From positions 1 to 64,000 of the forward strand of contig PERO01000019.1 of NCBI GenBank assembly GCA_002928875.1: a stretch of DNA of 64,000 nt, given 5' to 3'. Every line of letters begins with the position of its first letter. Position 1 is the first letter of the stretch. The translations under genes were made by a program, and so were the position numbers. The stretch comes from Methylobacterium sp. (GTDB lineage Bacteria > Pseudomonadota > Alphaproteobacteria > Rhizobiales > Beijerinckiaceae). Below, piece by piece: positions 16,114-25,306 of the stretch. Under the pieces are notes generated by a model. The model was not told the DNA's origin. It worked only from the letters and a program-made list of their open reading frames with translations, and did not search any database.

Positions 16114-17259
16114 GTGGCTGATACCCCGGACAATTCCCAGGACGATCTTGCCGACGAATGGGCCCGCGCGCTCGGCGAGGCCGGCGTCGAGGATGCCGAT
16201 ACCGGCGGCGCGCCGAAGCCGAAGGAGCCGGGGCTGGACCTCGATCTCGGCACCGGGCTCTTCCTCGACCAGGAAGAAGTGGACACGATCTTCGGTTTCG
16301 ACCCCGAGGATGCCGACCAATCCAAGCAGAACGGCGTGCGCGCGATCGTCGATTCGACGGTCGTCTCCTACGAGCGCCTGCCGATGCTCGAAATCGTGTT
16401 CGACCGTCTGGTCCGCACGCTCACGACCACCCTGCGCTCGTTCTTCTCGGACAACGTCGAAGTCAGCCTCGATGACGTGACGAGCGTGCGCTTCGGCGAT
16501 TACGTCTCCTCGCTGCCGCTGCCGACCATCCTCGCGGTGTTCAAGGCGGAGCCCTGGGAGAATTACGGCCTCATCACCATCGACAGCGACCTGATCTATC
16601 TCGTGATGGACGTGCTGCTCGGTGGCCGGCGCGGCCTCTCGAATTTCCGCATCGAGGGCCGGCCCTACACCACGGTCGAGGTGAACCTGGTTCGCCGCCT
16701 GCTGGATCTCGTGCTGGGCGAGGCCGAGCAGGCCTTCCAGCCGCTCTCGCCGGTGAAGTTCATCCCGGAGCGCATCGAGACCAACCCGCGCTTCGCCTCC
16801 ATCACGCGGCCCGCCAATGCGGCGATCCTCATCGCGCTCGCCATCGACCTCGAAGGGCGCGGCGGGCGGGTGGAAATCCTGCTGCCCTATGCCACGATCG
16901 AGCCGATCCGCGAGTTGCTGCTGCAGTCCTATATGGGCGAGAAGCTCGGCCGCGACCACATCTGGGAAGGCCATCTCGCCTCCGAGATCTGGCAGGCGAC
17001 GCTCGATCTCGATGCCGTGCTGCACGAAACCAGCATGCCGGTCTCGAAGGTGCTCGAATTGCAGGTCGGCGACACGCTCGTCTTCGACGTGCGCGGCGAC
17101 CCGATGGTCACGGTCCGCTGCGGCGACCTCATGGTGACGCAGGGGAAGATCGGGCGCATCGGCGATCATATGGCGATCCAGATCGCGAAGCCCCTCAGAC
17201 GGTCAAGAACGACACTCGCAGCCTTCGAACAAGGCGTCTCAGTCAGGCGCGACAGGTGA
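16114..17259 (+). CDS. fliM: Flagellar motor switch protein FliM
   Basis: 381 aa with a GTG start. The CheC-like middle domain (~75-270) contains YERLPMLEIVFDRLVRTLTTTLRSFF and the C-terminal SpoA domain (~300-375) contains VLELQVGDTLVFDVRGDPMVTVRCGDLMVTQGKIG. FliM is the C-ring component that binds phospho-CheY. The extreme N-terminal CheY-binding consensus LSQxEID is replaced by a relaxed LDQEEVDTIF near residue 51, after an acidic ~50-residue tail. It is inside fliL-fliM-DUF6468-motE. Confidence 0.96.
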   Translation: MADTPDNSQDDLADEWARALGEAGVEDADTGGAPKPKEPGLDLDLGTGLFLDQEEVDTIFGFDPEDADQSKQNGVRAIVDSTVVSYERLPMLEIVFDRLVRTLTTTLRSFFSDNVEVSLDDVTSVRFGDYVSSLPLPTILAVFKAEPWENYGLITIDSDLIYLVMDVLLGGRRGLSNFRIEGRPYTTVEVNLVRRLLDLVLGEAEQAFQPLSPVKFIPERIETNPRFASITRPANAAILIALAIDLEGRGGRVEILLPYATIEPIRELLLQSYMGEKLGRDHIWEGHLASEIWQATLDLDAVLHETSMPVSKVLELQVGDTLVFDVRGDPMVTVRCGDLMVTQGKIGRIGDHMAIQIAKPLRRSRTTLAAFEQGVSVRRDR

Positions 17260-17263
17260 ATCC

Positions 17264-17758
17264 ATGTCCGGACAACTCGGTTTGATCATTGAAATCATTG
17301 TCGGCGGCCTTCTCGCCGTGACCATCGGTTATTGCATCCTGCTGGATCGTCGCCTGCGCGCGGTCCGCGCCGACGAGGCGGTGATGCGCAAGACCATCAT
17401 GGAGCTTTCCATCGCGACCGATCGCGCCGAGCGCGCGATCGATGCGCTGAAGCACACGCTCGGCGATTGCGACCGCACCCTCGGCGAACGCCTGCGGGTG
17501 GCCGAGCGCTACGCGTCGGACCTCGAGGACCAGATCCGCTCGGGTGACGATGTGCTGAACCGCATCAGCCGCATCGTCTCCACCGCGCTCGACAGCCCGG
17601 TGGTAGAAGGTGCGACCGACCCGGCCGAGGCCTTCTCCCAGCATGTCATCCGCACGCAGCCGGCCATCCGCTCGGCCTCCCGCATCTCCCAGACGCTTGC
17701 CGCTGCGCAGGCCCTGGCGACCCGCGGCGCCGAGAAGAAGCGGGAAAACGTGGCATGA
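17264..17758 (+). CDS. DUF6468 flagellar-cluster protein
   Basis: 164 aa. One N-terminal transmembrane helix at ~6-27 (GLIIEIIVGGLLAVTIGYCILL) is followed by a long charged helical region suggestive of coiled coil (RADEAVMRKTIMELSIATDRAERAIDALKHTL). It matches my recollection of DUF6468, regularly found between fliM and motE in Hyphomicrobiales. Its function is unknown; the location and topology suggest a membrane-anchored partner of the motor. It starts 4 bp after fliM and overlaps motE by 4 bp, so translation is probably coupled. Confidence 0.85.
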   Translation: MSGQLGLIIEIIVGGLLAVTIGYCILLDRRLRAVRADEAVMRKTIMELSIATDRAERAIDALKHTLGDCDRTLGERLRVAERYASDLEDQIRSGDDVLNRISRIVSTALDSPVVEGATDPAEAFSQHVIRTQPAIRSASRISQTLAAAQALATRGAEKKRENVA

Positions 17759-18594
17759 CCCGCATCCGGCTGATCCCTGTCCTGATCTTCGGGCTGGTCT
17801 CGCTGCTGACCATCCGGGTTCTGTCGATCGCGCTCGACAATCGCCCGCTGCCGCAGCTCTCGGACCTCGGACCGGCCGCGGGTGACCGTTTCGCCCGTTC
17901 CATCGAACGCGCCCGGCTCGGCCAGCAGGCCGACAGCCAGATCATCACCGGCTCGACCGGCAACGCGGACGCCACCAAGGCCGCCGACGCCAAGGCCCCC
18001 GATGCGAAATCGCCTGCCGTGGCCCAGGCCCCGGCCCAGCAGGGCGAAGCCAAGGTGCCGGCGATCAAGCCCGAGCCCGAAGGCACCCGCCTGCCGCCGC
18101 CCCCGGCCCAGATGCCGGAACGCGGCCAGGTCGCGAGCCCGGCGGAGCGCGATCTCCTCGAGCGCCTCAAGGACCGTCGCACCGAGATCGAGGCCCGCAA
18201 TCGCGAACTCGAGATGCGCGACAGCCTGCTGCGCACCACCGAGCGCAAGCTCGACGAGAAGATCGGCCAGCTCCGCACGCTTGAAGGCCAGTTCGACGCC
18301 AACCAGGCCGCCAAGAACGACCCCAAGCAGCGCTTCAAGCCGCTGGTGACGATGTACGAGACGATGAAGCCGAAGGAGGCCGCGCGGGTTTTCGACCGGC
18401 TCGACATCAAGGTGCTGATGGATCTCGTGCAGCAGATGAATCCGCGCAAAGTGGCCGAAATCCTCGCCGCGATGGAACCCGCGGCGGCCGAACGGCTCAC
18501 GGTGGCGCTGGCCCGGCAGGCGCAGAACGTCTCCGAGGCGACGGTGCCGGCGGCCGATGGCGAGTTGCCGCGGCTCACGCCGCCGGCGCGCTGA
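17755..18594 (+). CDS. motE: MotE-family flagellar chaperone
   Basis: 279 aa. A signal-anchor at ~5-27 is followed by an Ala/Pro-rich linker, a coiled coil (~125-190, ERDLLERLKDRRTEIEARNRELEMRDSLLRTTERKLDEKI) and a C-terminal MgtE-N-like helical domain (~195-265, MYETMKPKEAARVFDRLDIKVLMDLVQQMNPRKVAEILAAME). This is the MotE architecture: in rhizobia MotE is a periplasmic chaperone that stabilises MotC. It overlaps the DUF6468 gene by ATGA. Confidence 0.88.
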   Translation: MTRIRLIPVLIFGLVSLLTIRVLSIALDNRPLPQLSDLGPAAGDRFARSIERARLGQQADSQIITGSTGNADATKAADAKAPDAKSPAVAQAPAQQGEAKVPAIKPEPEGTRLPPPPAQMPERGQVASPAERDLLERLKDRRTEIEARNRELEMRDSLLRTTERKLDEKIGQLRTLEGQFDANQAAKNDPKQRFKPLVTMYETMKPKEAARVFDRLDIKVLMDLVQQMNPRKVAEILAAMEPAAAERLTVALARQAQNVSEATVPAADGELPRLTPPAR

Positions 18595-18600
18595 GGCGGG

Positions 18601-18615
18601 TTAAGCGGGTGTTAG
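18601..18615. promoter_or_regulatory. CtrA-like box upstream of the TPR gene
   Basis: TTAA-GCGGGTG-TTAG matches the CtrA consensus TTAA-N7-TTAA at 7 of 8 positions. It begins six bases after motE ends and ~100 bp before the TPR gene start, suggesting a separate cell-cycle-controlled promoter. Confidence 0.55.
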
Positions 18616-18717
18616 GCATGATGGCCTAGTCTCCGAAATCAGGTTCGGCGGGGCGCGTTCGAAGGCCCCGCCAAGACGTGCCTTCTCCCGTTCGGCTCCT
18701 GTACCGGGTCTTGTGCT

Positions 18718-21700
18718 GTGTTGCGTTCGCGTTTTTCCAAACTGTTCGCCCGTGTGGCGGGCCTCGTGCTGATTCCCCTCGCGGTCCAGAGCCAGTCGCT
18801 CGCGGCCAGCGGGCAGGTGAGCGGCTCCGAGCAGCAGGGCTACGGCCGGCTGGTCTTCACGTTTGATGCGCCGGTGGGCGCCAAGGTGCGCGCCGTCAAC
18901 TCGGTGCTCATCGTCGAATTCGACGACAGTGTCGTTCTCAATCCCGACAAGCTGCCGATGGAAGTGCCGAATTATATCGGCATCGCCCGGCTCGACCCCG
19001 ATGGGCGTTCGGTGCGCATCGGCCTCAATGGTCGCTTCCGGCATGATCTGAAGACCGCCGGCGAGCGGGTGTTCCTCGATCTCATGGGACCGCGCTGGCA
19101 GGGCTTGCCGCCGCCCATGCCGCAGGACGTGATCGACGAACTCGTGCGCCGCGCCCGCGTCGCGGAAGAGCGCGCCAAGCGCGTCGAGGCCGAGAAGAAG
19201 GTCGATCGCGCGATGGAATTGCGCGTGGCGCATGCGGCCCGGTTCCGCCGCGCGATCTTCACCATGCCGCGCTCCGCCCCGATCGCCTATGACGAACGCG
19301 ACGGCGACGTGACGCTCATCTTCGAAGGCGATTTCGAACTGCCCGAGGCGCTGGCCCGCTCGCGCCTCGCCGGTTCGGTGGAGAATGTCCGCGTGACCAA
19401 GGAGCCGAACCGGCTGCAGGTCAACATGAAGGTCGCCGAGGGCATGAAGGTGCGCGGCTTCCGCGAGGATGACAGCTTCACCATCGACATCTCGCGCCTC
19501 GATGGCCGCCCGCTTTCCGAGGGCCTGAGCGAACCGCCGCCCGCGCCGCCGGCCGTCGTGGCCCCGCCTGTCGCCCAGGCGCCCCAGCCGCCGGCCCCGG
19601 CCCCCGCCGCGCCAGAGGCCGCGCCGCTGCCCTCCGCCGCCACCTTGCCCCGGCAGGCTGCGGCACCGGAGCCGGTGCGGCCCGAAACGCTGTTGCCCGT
19701 GACAAGCGGCGATGCCATCGATTTCCGGATCGAGAGCGGTCGCGACCCGCAGGGTTTCGCCTTGCGCCTCGCCGGGCTCGGCAAGGCGCCGGTCGCGATC
19801 TTGCAGCGCGGACCCACATTGCTCGTGGTCGTCGAGACGCCGCAGACGCCGGGCATTCCGACCGTTCCGCCCGACATGAAGGGCCAGGTCGATGGCGTGC
19901 AGCTGTCGCGCCTTGCCCAGGCCACCGTGCTGCGCCTGACGCCCAAGGTGGAAGGCCAGTTCTGGCTTACGCGCGATGGCGGTGATCTCATCGTGCAGCG
20001 CGGCAAGAGCGAAGGCACGCCCGAGGCCTTCGCCGGACAGCCGATCCGGCTGCAGCGCGGTTTCGATCCGCAGGGCCGCGATGCCATCGAGGCGCTGTTT
20101 GGCGGCGAAGGCCGTCTCGTCACCATCGAGGACCCGCAGACCGGCGGCAAGCTCGCGATCGTGCCGGTTTCGGGGAGCGCCTTCGCCAGTCCCAAGGCGC
20201 AGAGCTTCGCCGAGGTGCTGATCGAGCGCACGCTGGCGGGCTTCGCCGCCCTGCCGCTCGACGAGGCCGTGACGGTGGCGCGCAAGGAAAACGGCGTGCT
20301 GCTGAGCCACGAGATCCGGCTCAACCTGTCCTCGCTGCCGGCGCCCGAACCGGCCGGCGCCCGCGATCGCAAGTCGCTGCTGATCGAGCCCGATCAATAC
20401 GAGAAGCTCGCCAAGGAGCCGCTGCGGCTTCTGGAGCGCAGCCTTCTGCGCGCGGCATCCGAAGCCCCGCGCATCACGCGACCCCAGGCGCGGCTGCGGC
20501 TGGCGCAGGCCTATCTCGCGCACAAGGCCTATCCGGAGGCGGAAGGCGTGCTCGATGTGCTGGCGGCGGATGATCCCGAGGCGGGTGCGCAGAAGAACGT
20601 GATTTTCGCCCGCGCGCTTGCGGCCACCATGATGGGCCGGATGGTGGAGGCCACGCGCTTCCTCAACGAGCCGCAACTCGCGCAGGAGCCCGAGCAGCGG
20701 CTGCTTCAGGCCATGGTGGATGCGAAAGCATTGCGTTATCCGCAGGCCGTCAGCGGCTTCAAGGCCGGAGCCGAGGCGCTCGATCGCTACCCGGATCGCC
20801 TGCAGGGCGATCTGCGCCGCTATGCGATCGAGGCGGCGATCGAGGCCGGCGATCAGGTCTTCGCGCGCGAGCAGCTGAATGCCTATGACCGGATCGACTC
20901 AGCATTCCGCGATACCGCCTTGCTGCAATTGATGGCCGGTCGTCTCGCCGAGATCGAGGGCCGCATGCCGGATGCCTTCTCGGCCTACAGCCTCGCGGCG
21001 CATTCGCCCGACCGGCGGGTCGAGGCCGAGGCGCGCTACGGCCGGGCGACGGCCGGGCTCGCCGCCCAGAAGATGACGCCGGACGAGGCCAAGGCCGAGT
21101 TCGAAACCCTGACCGCGATCTGGCGGCGCAGCGAGACCGAGGTCAAGTCGCTGGCGCGTCTCGGTGAAATCTATGCGCAGGAGGGCCGTTGGCGCGAGGC
21201 GTTCCTCGCCTCCCAGCGCGCGACCGGGCTGATGCCGAATCACCCGATCACCCGCCGGCTCGAGGAGGCGATGGGTCGCCGGTTCGAAAGCCTCTTCCTC
21301 GATTCGGAGCAGCAGAAGATCTCCAAGGTCGAGGCGCTGGCGATCTATCAGGAATTCCGCACGCTGGTGCCGCCGGGCCGGCGCGGCGACGAGATCGCCC
21401 GTCGCCTCGCGGATCGCCTGTTCGATCTCGATCTCGTCAACGAGGCCGCCGAGATTCTCGAGCATCAGGTGAAGAACCGCCTCGAGGGCGTGGCCCGGTC
21501 GGTCGTCGCCACGCGCCTCGCCGTGATGCATGTCCAGAACCGCCAGCCCGTAAAGGCGCTGACGGTGCTGAGCGAGACCCGTCTCGCGAGCCTGCCGCCG
21601 GAACTGAAGCGGGCGCGGACGCTGCTGGAGGCCCGGGCCCTCGGCGAAGTGTTCCGCACGGCGCTCGCCATCGAGGTTCTCGCCAACGAGACGGGCAACG

Positions 21701-22146
21701 ATGTCGAACGCCTGCGCGCCGACATCCAGTGGAAAGGCAAGGCCTGGCGCGAGGCCGGGGAAGCCTATGAGCGCGTGCTGGGCGATGCCTGGCAGGGCGA
21801 TGTCGCTCTCACCGATCAGCAGCGCCTCGATGTTTTGCGCGCCGGGCTCGCCTATGTGCTGGCGGAGGAAGCCATGTCGCTCGACCGGCTGCGCTCCAAA
21901 TACATGCCGAAAATGGCGAAATCGCCCGATGCCGGTGCCTTCAACATGATCGCGCTGGAGAATTACTCCAACCCGAGCGGTTTCCGCGAGGTGGCGCGTC
22001 AGGTGGTGAACGCCGACACGCTGACCGAATTCCTGGCCTCGTATCGCCGGCGCTATCCCGAGGCGGCGGGCGAGGCGCGGCCGGTGCGCAGCGCCGGCGA
22101 CCAGCGCCAGTCCGCGCTGCCGCAGGCCAATGCCGGGCCGGGCTGA
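18718..22146 (+). CDS. Large exported TPR protein of the flagellar cluster
   Basis: 1142 aa with a GTG start. Order: signal peptide (~1-30, ends SLAAS); an N-terminal beta-rich region (~35-135, YGRLVFTFDAPVGAKVRAVNSVLIVEFDD) reminiscent of AMIN-type domains; a charged helix (~145-180, RVAEERAKRVEAEKKVDRAME); a second beta region; a Pro/Ala linker (~271-308); a further beta-rich region; and a helical tetratricopeptide array (~560-1090, e.g. ARLRLAQAYLAHKAYPEAEGVLDVLA). Orthologues sit in rhizobial flagellar loci but have no assigned role that I know. A periplasmic scaffold for motor or cell-wall passage is a guess. It is convergent with fliP. Confidence 0.85.
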   Translation: MLRSRFSKLFARVAGLVLIPLAVQSQSLAASGQVSGSEQQGYGRLVFTFDAPVGAKVRAVNSVLIVEFDDSVVLNPDKLPMEVPNYIGIARLDPDGRSVRIGLNGRFRHDLKTAGERVFLDLMGPRWQGLPPPMPQDVIDELVRRARVAEERAKRVEAEKKVDRAMELRVAHAARFRRAIFTMPRSAPIAYDERDGDVTLIFEGDFELPEALARSRLAGSVENVRVTKEPNRLQVNMKVAEGMKVRGFREDDSFTIDISRLDGRPLSEGLSEPPPAPPAVVAPPVAQAPQPPAPAPAAPEAAPLPSAATLPRQAAAPEPVRPETLLPVTSGDAIDFRIESGRDPQGFALRLAGLGKAPVAILQRGPTLLVVVETPQTPGIPTVPPDMKGQVDGVQLSRLAQATVLRLTPKVEGQFWLTRDGGDLIVQRGKSEGTPEAFAGQPIRLQRGFDPQGRDAIEALFGGEGRLVTIEDPQTGGKLAIVPVSGSAFASPKAQSFAEVLIERTLAGFAALPLDEAVTVARKENGVLLSHEIRLNLSSLPAPEPAGARDRKSLLIEPDQYEKLAKEPLRLLERSLLRAASEAPRITRPQARLRLAQAYLAHKAYPEAEGVLDVLAADDPEAGAQKNVIFARALAATMMGRMVEATRFLNEPQLAQEPEQRLLQAMVDAKALRYPQAVSGFKAGAEALDRYPDRLQGDLRRYAIEAAIEAGDQVFAREQLNAYDRIDSAFRDTALLQLMAGRLAEIEGRMPDAFSAYSLAAHSPDRRVEAEARYGRATAGLAAQKMTPDEAKAEFETLTAIWRRSETEVKSLARLGEIYAQEGRWREAFLASQRATGLMPNHPITRRLEEAMGRRFESLFLDSEQQKISKVEALAIYQEFRTLVPPGRRGDEIARRLADRLFDLDLVNEAAEILEHQVKNRLEGVARSVVATRLAVMHVQNRQPVKALTVLSETRLASLPPELKRARTLLEARALGEVFRTALAIEVLANETGNDVERLRADIQWKGKAWREAGEAYERVLGDAWQGDVALTDQQRLDVLRAGLAYVLAEEAMSLDRLRSKYMPKMAKSPDAGAFNMIALENYSNPSGFREVARQVVNADTLTEFLASYRRRYPEAAGEARPVRSAGDQRQSALPQANAGPG

Positions 22147-22161
22147 GGACAGGGTGGCGGG

Positions 22162-22968
22162 CTAAAGCGGGCCGAAACTCTGCACGAGTGAACCCGCCAC
22201 GAGCCGCCACCCGTCGACCAGCACGAAGAAGATAAGCTTGAACGGCAAGGCGACCGTCACCGGCGGCACCATCATCATGCCCATCGAAATCAGGATGGAC
22301 GAGACCACGAGGTCGATGATGAGGAACGGGATGAACAGCAGGAAGCCGATCTCGAAGGCGCGCCGCAATTCCGAGATCATGAAGGCCGGAACCAGCACCT
22401 GAAGCGGCATCGCCTCGGGCGTCGCCGGCGGCGGCTGGCGCGACAGATCGAGAAACAATTCAAGGTCGGCCGTGCGCACATGCTTCATCATGAAGGCGCG
22501 GAACGGCGCGGAGGTGCGCTCGAACGCCTCTGCCTCGCGGATCTGCCCGGCGAGGAAGGGCTGCAGGCCCTGCTCATAGGCCTGCTGGAAGACGGGGGCC
22601 ATGATGAAGGCGGTCAGGAACAGCGCGAGGCCGGTCATCACCGTGTTGGGCGGCGCGGTCTGCGTGCCGATGGCCGAGCGCAGCAGCGACAGGACCACGA
22701 CGATCCGGGTGAACGAGGTCACCATGATCAGGATCGACGGCGCCAGACTGAGGATGGTCAGCAGCGCGACGAGCTGCAACGCACGCTCCGTCAACCCCAG
22801 GCCCTGCCCGAAATTGATCGAGATATCCTGCGCATAGGCACCGGTGGCGAGCGCTGCGCCGAAGAGCCCGAGCAGCGCGGCGGCGTAGCACGGCCGGGTC
22901 CGGATGACATCCGGCCGGGACGGGGGTTGGGGCGTGGTGCGCGCGATCTGCGAAGCCGGTTCCGACAT
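22162..22968 (-). CDS. fliP: Flagellar export apparatus protein FliP
   Basis: 268 aa. FliP signatures are clear: LVALLTILSLAPSILIMVTSFTRIVVVLSLLRSAIGTQTAPPN near 70-110 and LVPAFMISELRRAFEIGFLLFIPFLIIDLVVSSILISMGMMMVPP near 195-240. About four transmembrane helices follow a cleavable N-terminal segment, as in other FliP. With FliQ and FliR it builds the type III export gate. It is 104 bp downstream of fliO on the minus strand, with a weak ribosome-binding site at 22968. Confidence 0.97.
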   Translation of the reverse strand: MSEPASQIARTTPQPPSRPDVIRTRPCYAAALLGLFGAALATGAYAQDISINFGQGLGLTERALQLVALLTILSLAPSILIMVTSFTRIVVVLSLLRSAIGTQTAPPNTVMTGLALFLTAFIMAPVFQQAYEQGLQPFLAGQIREAEAFERTSAPFRAFMMKHVRTADLELFLDLSRQPPPATPEAMPLQVLVPAFMISELRRAFEIGFLLFIPFLIIDLVVSSILISMGMMMVPPVTVALPFKLIFFVLVDGWRLVAGSLVQSFGPL

Positions 22969-23072
22969 GGCCGAGAGGGACCATGATTCCCCCGCCTCGC
23001 GCCAGTGCTTTGCCCGCGTGAAAACAGCTCAGGTCCAGTTGCGCACGGCTTTTCGCAAGCCGGCGCTGGTCG

Positions 23073-24158
23073 TCACGGCTTGGGCGGCGTGCCGGGGCGG
23101 CCGAGGAGCTTCGCCATCTCTTCCTCCAGCAGGTCCATTTCCGCTTCCGTCGGCGGTTTCGATGGCGGCGGGGGCGGGGCGGGCGCGGCCTGTGGCTCGC
23201 CGGCGATCTCGGCGGGAAGGGGCTTGGGCGACGCGATGGATGCGCGCGGCCCCGGCGGAACGATGGGTTTCTGCAGCACCTCCGAGAGGCGGCGCGCCAT
23301 CTCGCTCATCGGCTCCTGCCGGGTGGTTTCCGGGCGCGCAGGCTCAGGCCGCGGGGCGGGAGGGGGCGGCGGAGGCGGTTGCGGCACCGGCTGCAGGATC
23401 GGCGGCGCGGGGGCGACGGGCGGGGGCGCCATCACAGGCGGGGCCATCACAGGCGGCGCCATGACCGGTGGAGCCATGACCGGAGGGGCCACCACAGGCT
23501 GGGTCATGACAGGCGGCGGGGGCGGCGGTGGCGGCGGGGCCACGGCGCGGGGCTGCGGCTGCGCGGGCTGTTCCATCGCCTTCAGGGCGCGTTCGAAATC
23601 ATCCTCGAACCGGGCAGCGGCCATCGGCTGCGCGGGCGGCGCGGCGATTGTGGGCGCCTGGGGAGGCTGAGGGGCAGGGCGGGGCGCGGGCGCCACCATC
23701 GGGGCGGGCGGCGCGACCGGACGCTGCGGAGCGGGTGCCGGCGCCGGCGCCGGGATGTTCGGCTGCAGCGCGATGGCCGGCTTGGCCGGCTCGACCGGCT
23801 CGACGAGGGGTTCGCCCTCGGCGCGGCCGCGCATGCCCCGCTCGCCCCGGACGATGCCCTGCTCGATGAGCACGTCGTTCGTGCCACCGATGAGCAGCAG
23901 ATGCTCGACATTGTCGCGCCGGATGATGACGAGCTTGCGGCCCTCGCGATCGAGCGGGAAGGCGTCGGTGACGGCCAGCCGCTGCACGCGCCCACCGCGC
24001 GCGGTATTGCTCGACATGTTGAGCGCCGGCCGCAGCGCACGGATGAGCCACAGCGCGATCGCGATCACGACGATCAGCAGGAGCAGCCCGAGGCCGATCC
24101 ACAGCATCGCGGAAACCGCGCTATCGCCGGATGTCAGCTTGTCGATTAGAGCTTGCAT
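23073..24158 (-). CDS. fliO: FliO-like flagellar biosynthesis protein with proline-rich tail
   Basis: 361 aa. One transmembrane helix (~18-42, MLWIGLGLLLLIVVIAIALWLI) precedes a FliO domain (~55-105, RVQRLAVTDAFPLDREGRKLVIIRRDNVEHLLLIGGTNDVLIEQGI). FliO helps FliP assemble. From ~120 the protein is a long Pro/Ala-rich cytosolic tail, with polyproline runs and a perfect-period PPVMA repeat at about 215-245, ending in a helical segment (EAEMDLLEEEMAKLLGR). The tail is much longer than in enterobacterial FliO (~120 aa). It is divergent from flgB. Confidence 0.88.
   Translation of the reverse strand: MQALIDKLTSGDSAVSAMLWIGLGLLLLIVVIAIALWLIRALRPALNMSSNTARGGRVQRLAVTDAFPLDREGRKLVIIRRDNVEHLLLIGGTNDVLIEQGIVRGERGMRGRAEGEPLVEPVEPAKPAIALQPNIPAPAPAPAPQRPVAPPAPMVAPAPRPAPQPPQAPTIAAPPAQPMAAARFEDDFERALKAMEQPAQPQPRAVAPPPPPPPPPVMTQPVVAPPVMAPPVMAPPVMAPPVMAPPPVAPAPPILQPVPQPPPPPPPAPRPEPARPETTRQEPMSEMARRLSEVLQKPIVPPGPRASIASPKPLPAEIAGEPQAAPAPPPPPSKPPTEAEMDLLEEEMAKLLGRPGTPPKP
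23422..23511. repeat. 15-bp coding minisatellite in fliO
   Basis: Six consecutive 15-nt units of the form GGCGGSGCCATSACM encode PPVMA/PPVVA-like steps on the minus strand. The second to fifth units are the most alike (GGCGGGGCCATCACA, GGCGGCGCCATGACC, GGTGGAGCCATGACC). The period keeps frame, so copy number could vary without disrupting FliO. Confidence 0.75.
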
Positions 24159-24345
24159 GGGTCAACCACCGGAAGCGACACGAAACCTCACGAGACGCAC
24201 GGCAAAAACCTGCATCATCCTTTGCGGATGGCGTCAATGCCCAAGTCTCGCTCGGCCGGCGAAACGGCGTGATCCATTGTGCGAAACGCGCTTGCCGACC
24301 GCACTGCAAAAAAATGGCCGGAAACGGGACAGATCCTTCATGGCG

Positions 24346-24364
24346 TTTACGGGATCTTAACCAT
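24346..24364 (+). promoter_or_regulatory. CtrA-like box upstream of flgB
   Basis: TTTA-CGGGATC-TTAA followed by CCAT matches TTAA-N7-TTAAC at 7 of 8 core positions. It lies ~60 bp before the flgB ATG and ~190 bp from the divergent fliO start, so it could serve the flgBC-fliEQR-flhB operon and perhaps fliOP. Confidence 0.6.
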
Positions 24365-24422
24365 GAATGCGGCAAGAATTGCCTTGTCATTCGCCCGAAT
24401 GGCGGATTTTGCCGAGGCCTTC

Positions 24423-24851
24423 ATGATTCATGATCTAACCACCTTTGCGGCCCTGAAGCAGCGCATGCGCTTCCTGCAGTCGCGCCAGAAGGTGCTGGCC
24501 GAGAACGTGGCCAATGCCGACACGCCCGGTTACAAGCCCAAGGATATCGCCCAGATCGGCGTCGATCCCGCCACGCGCGGCTCCGATGCGAGCCGCCGCA
24601 TGGGCGTTCAGCGCTATGGCCAGGTCGCTGGCCTGATGGTCACGAGCCCGATGCATATCAGCCAGAACGCGAAGGGCGCGGGCACGGAGGATCGCGGCGC
24701 GAGCTTCGAGACGCGCCCCTCCGGCAACGCGGTGAACCTCGAGGACGAGATGCTCAAGGTTTCCCAGAACCAGATCGACTTCCAGACCGCGGCGAACCTC
24801 TATCAGCGTGGGCTCGCCACGCTGAAGACGGCCATCGGCCGCCGGGCCTGA
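24423..24851 (+). CDS. flgB: Flagellar proximal rod protein FlgB
   Basis: 142 aa. FlgB features are LKQRMRFLQSRQKVLAENVANADTPGYKPKD near the N-terminus and VNLEDEMLKVSQNQIDFQTAANLYQRGLATLKTAIGR at the C-terminus. The track ORF starts at 24279, but the family N-terminus fits ATG 24423 with GAGG at -10. It is the first gene of flgB-flgC-fliE-fliQ-fliR-flhB, probably under the CtrA-like box at 24346. Confidence 0.96.
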   Translation: MIHDLTTFAALKQRMRFLQSRQKVLAENVANADTPGYKPKDIAQIGVDPATRGSDASRRMGVQRYGQVAGLMVTSPMHISQNAKGAGTEDRGASFETRPSGNAVNLEDEMLKVSQNQIDFQTAANLYQRGLATLKTAIGRRA

Positions 24852-24866
24852 CAGGGAGGATAAGCC

Positions 24867-25277
24867 ATGGACTTCCTGAAATCTCTCGCGATCGCCGCAT
24901 CCGGCCTGCGCGCCCAGTCGGGCCGCATGCGCGTGATCGCGGAGAACGTCGCGAATGCCGACACGACCCCCACGCGCCCGGGCGAGCAGCCCTATCGCCG
25001 CAAGGTCGTCACCTTCCAGCAGAAACTCGACAACGAACTGGGCGTGAACACCGTCCAGCTCGGGCAGATCAAGCGCGACCGGTCCGAGTTCCGGACGCGC
25101 TTCGAGCCGGGCAACCCGATGGCCGATGCCCGGGGCTTCGTGCAGAAGCCCAATGTCGACAGCATGACCGAAACGCTGGACCTCCGCGAGGCCCAGCGCA
25201 GCTACGAAGCCAACCTCAACGTCATCAGCACGACCCGCAGAATGCTGGCGCGGACGCTTGAAATCCTGCGTGCCTGA
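24867..25277 (+). CDS. flgC: Flagellar proximal rod protein FlgC
   Basis: 136 aa. It has the rod-protein N-terminus (KSLAIAASGLRAQSGRMRVIAENVANADTTPT) and the FlgC C-terminus (PNVDSMTETLDLREAQRSYEANLNVISTTRRMLARTLEILRA). It is exported by the flagellar type III system and stacks with FlgB and FlgF. It is 15 bp behind flgB with a GGGAGGA ribosome-binding site. Confidence 0.97.
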   Translation: MDFLKSLAIAASGLRAQSGRMRVIAENVANADTTPTRPGEQPYRRKVVTFQQKLDNELGVNTVQLGQIKRDRSEFRTRFEPGNPMADARGFVQKPNVDSMTETLDLREAQRSYEANLNVISTTRRMLARTLEILRA

Positions 25278-25306
25278 GTTCGAATTCCTCACGATCGGAG
25301 AACACG

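Noticed and set aside
18601-20676. 691-aa minus-strand ORF opposite the TPR gene
   Set aside because: Antisense shadow; no motif, and the plus-strand gene has a signal peptide and TPRs.
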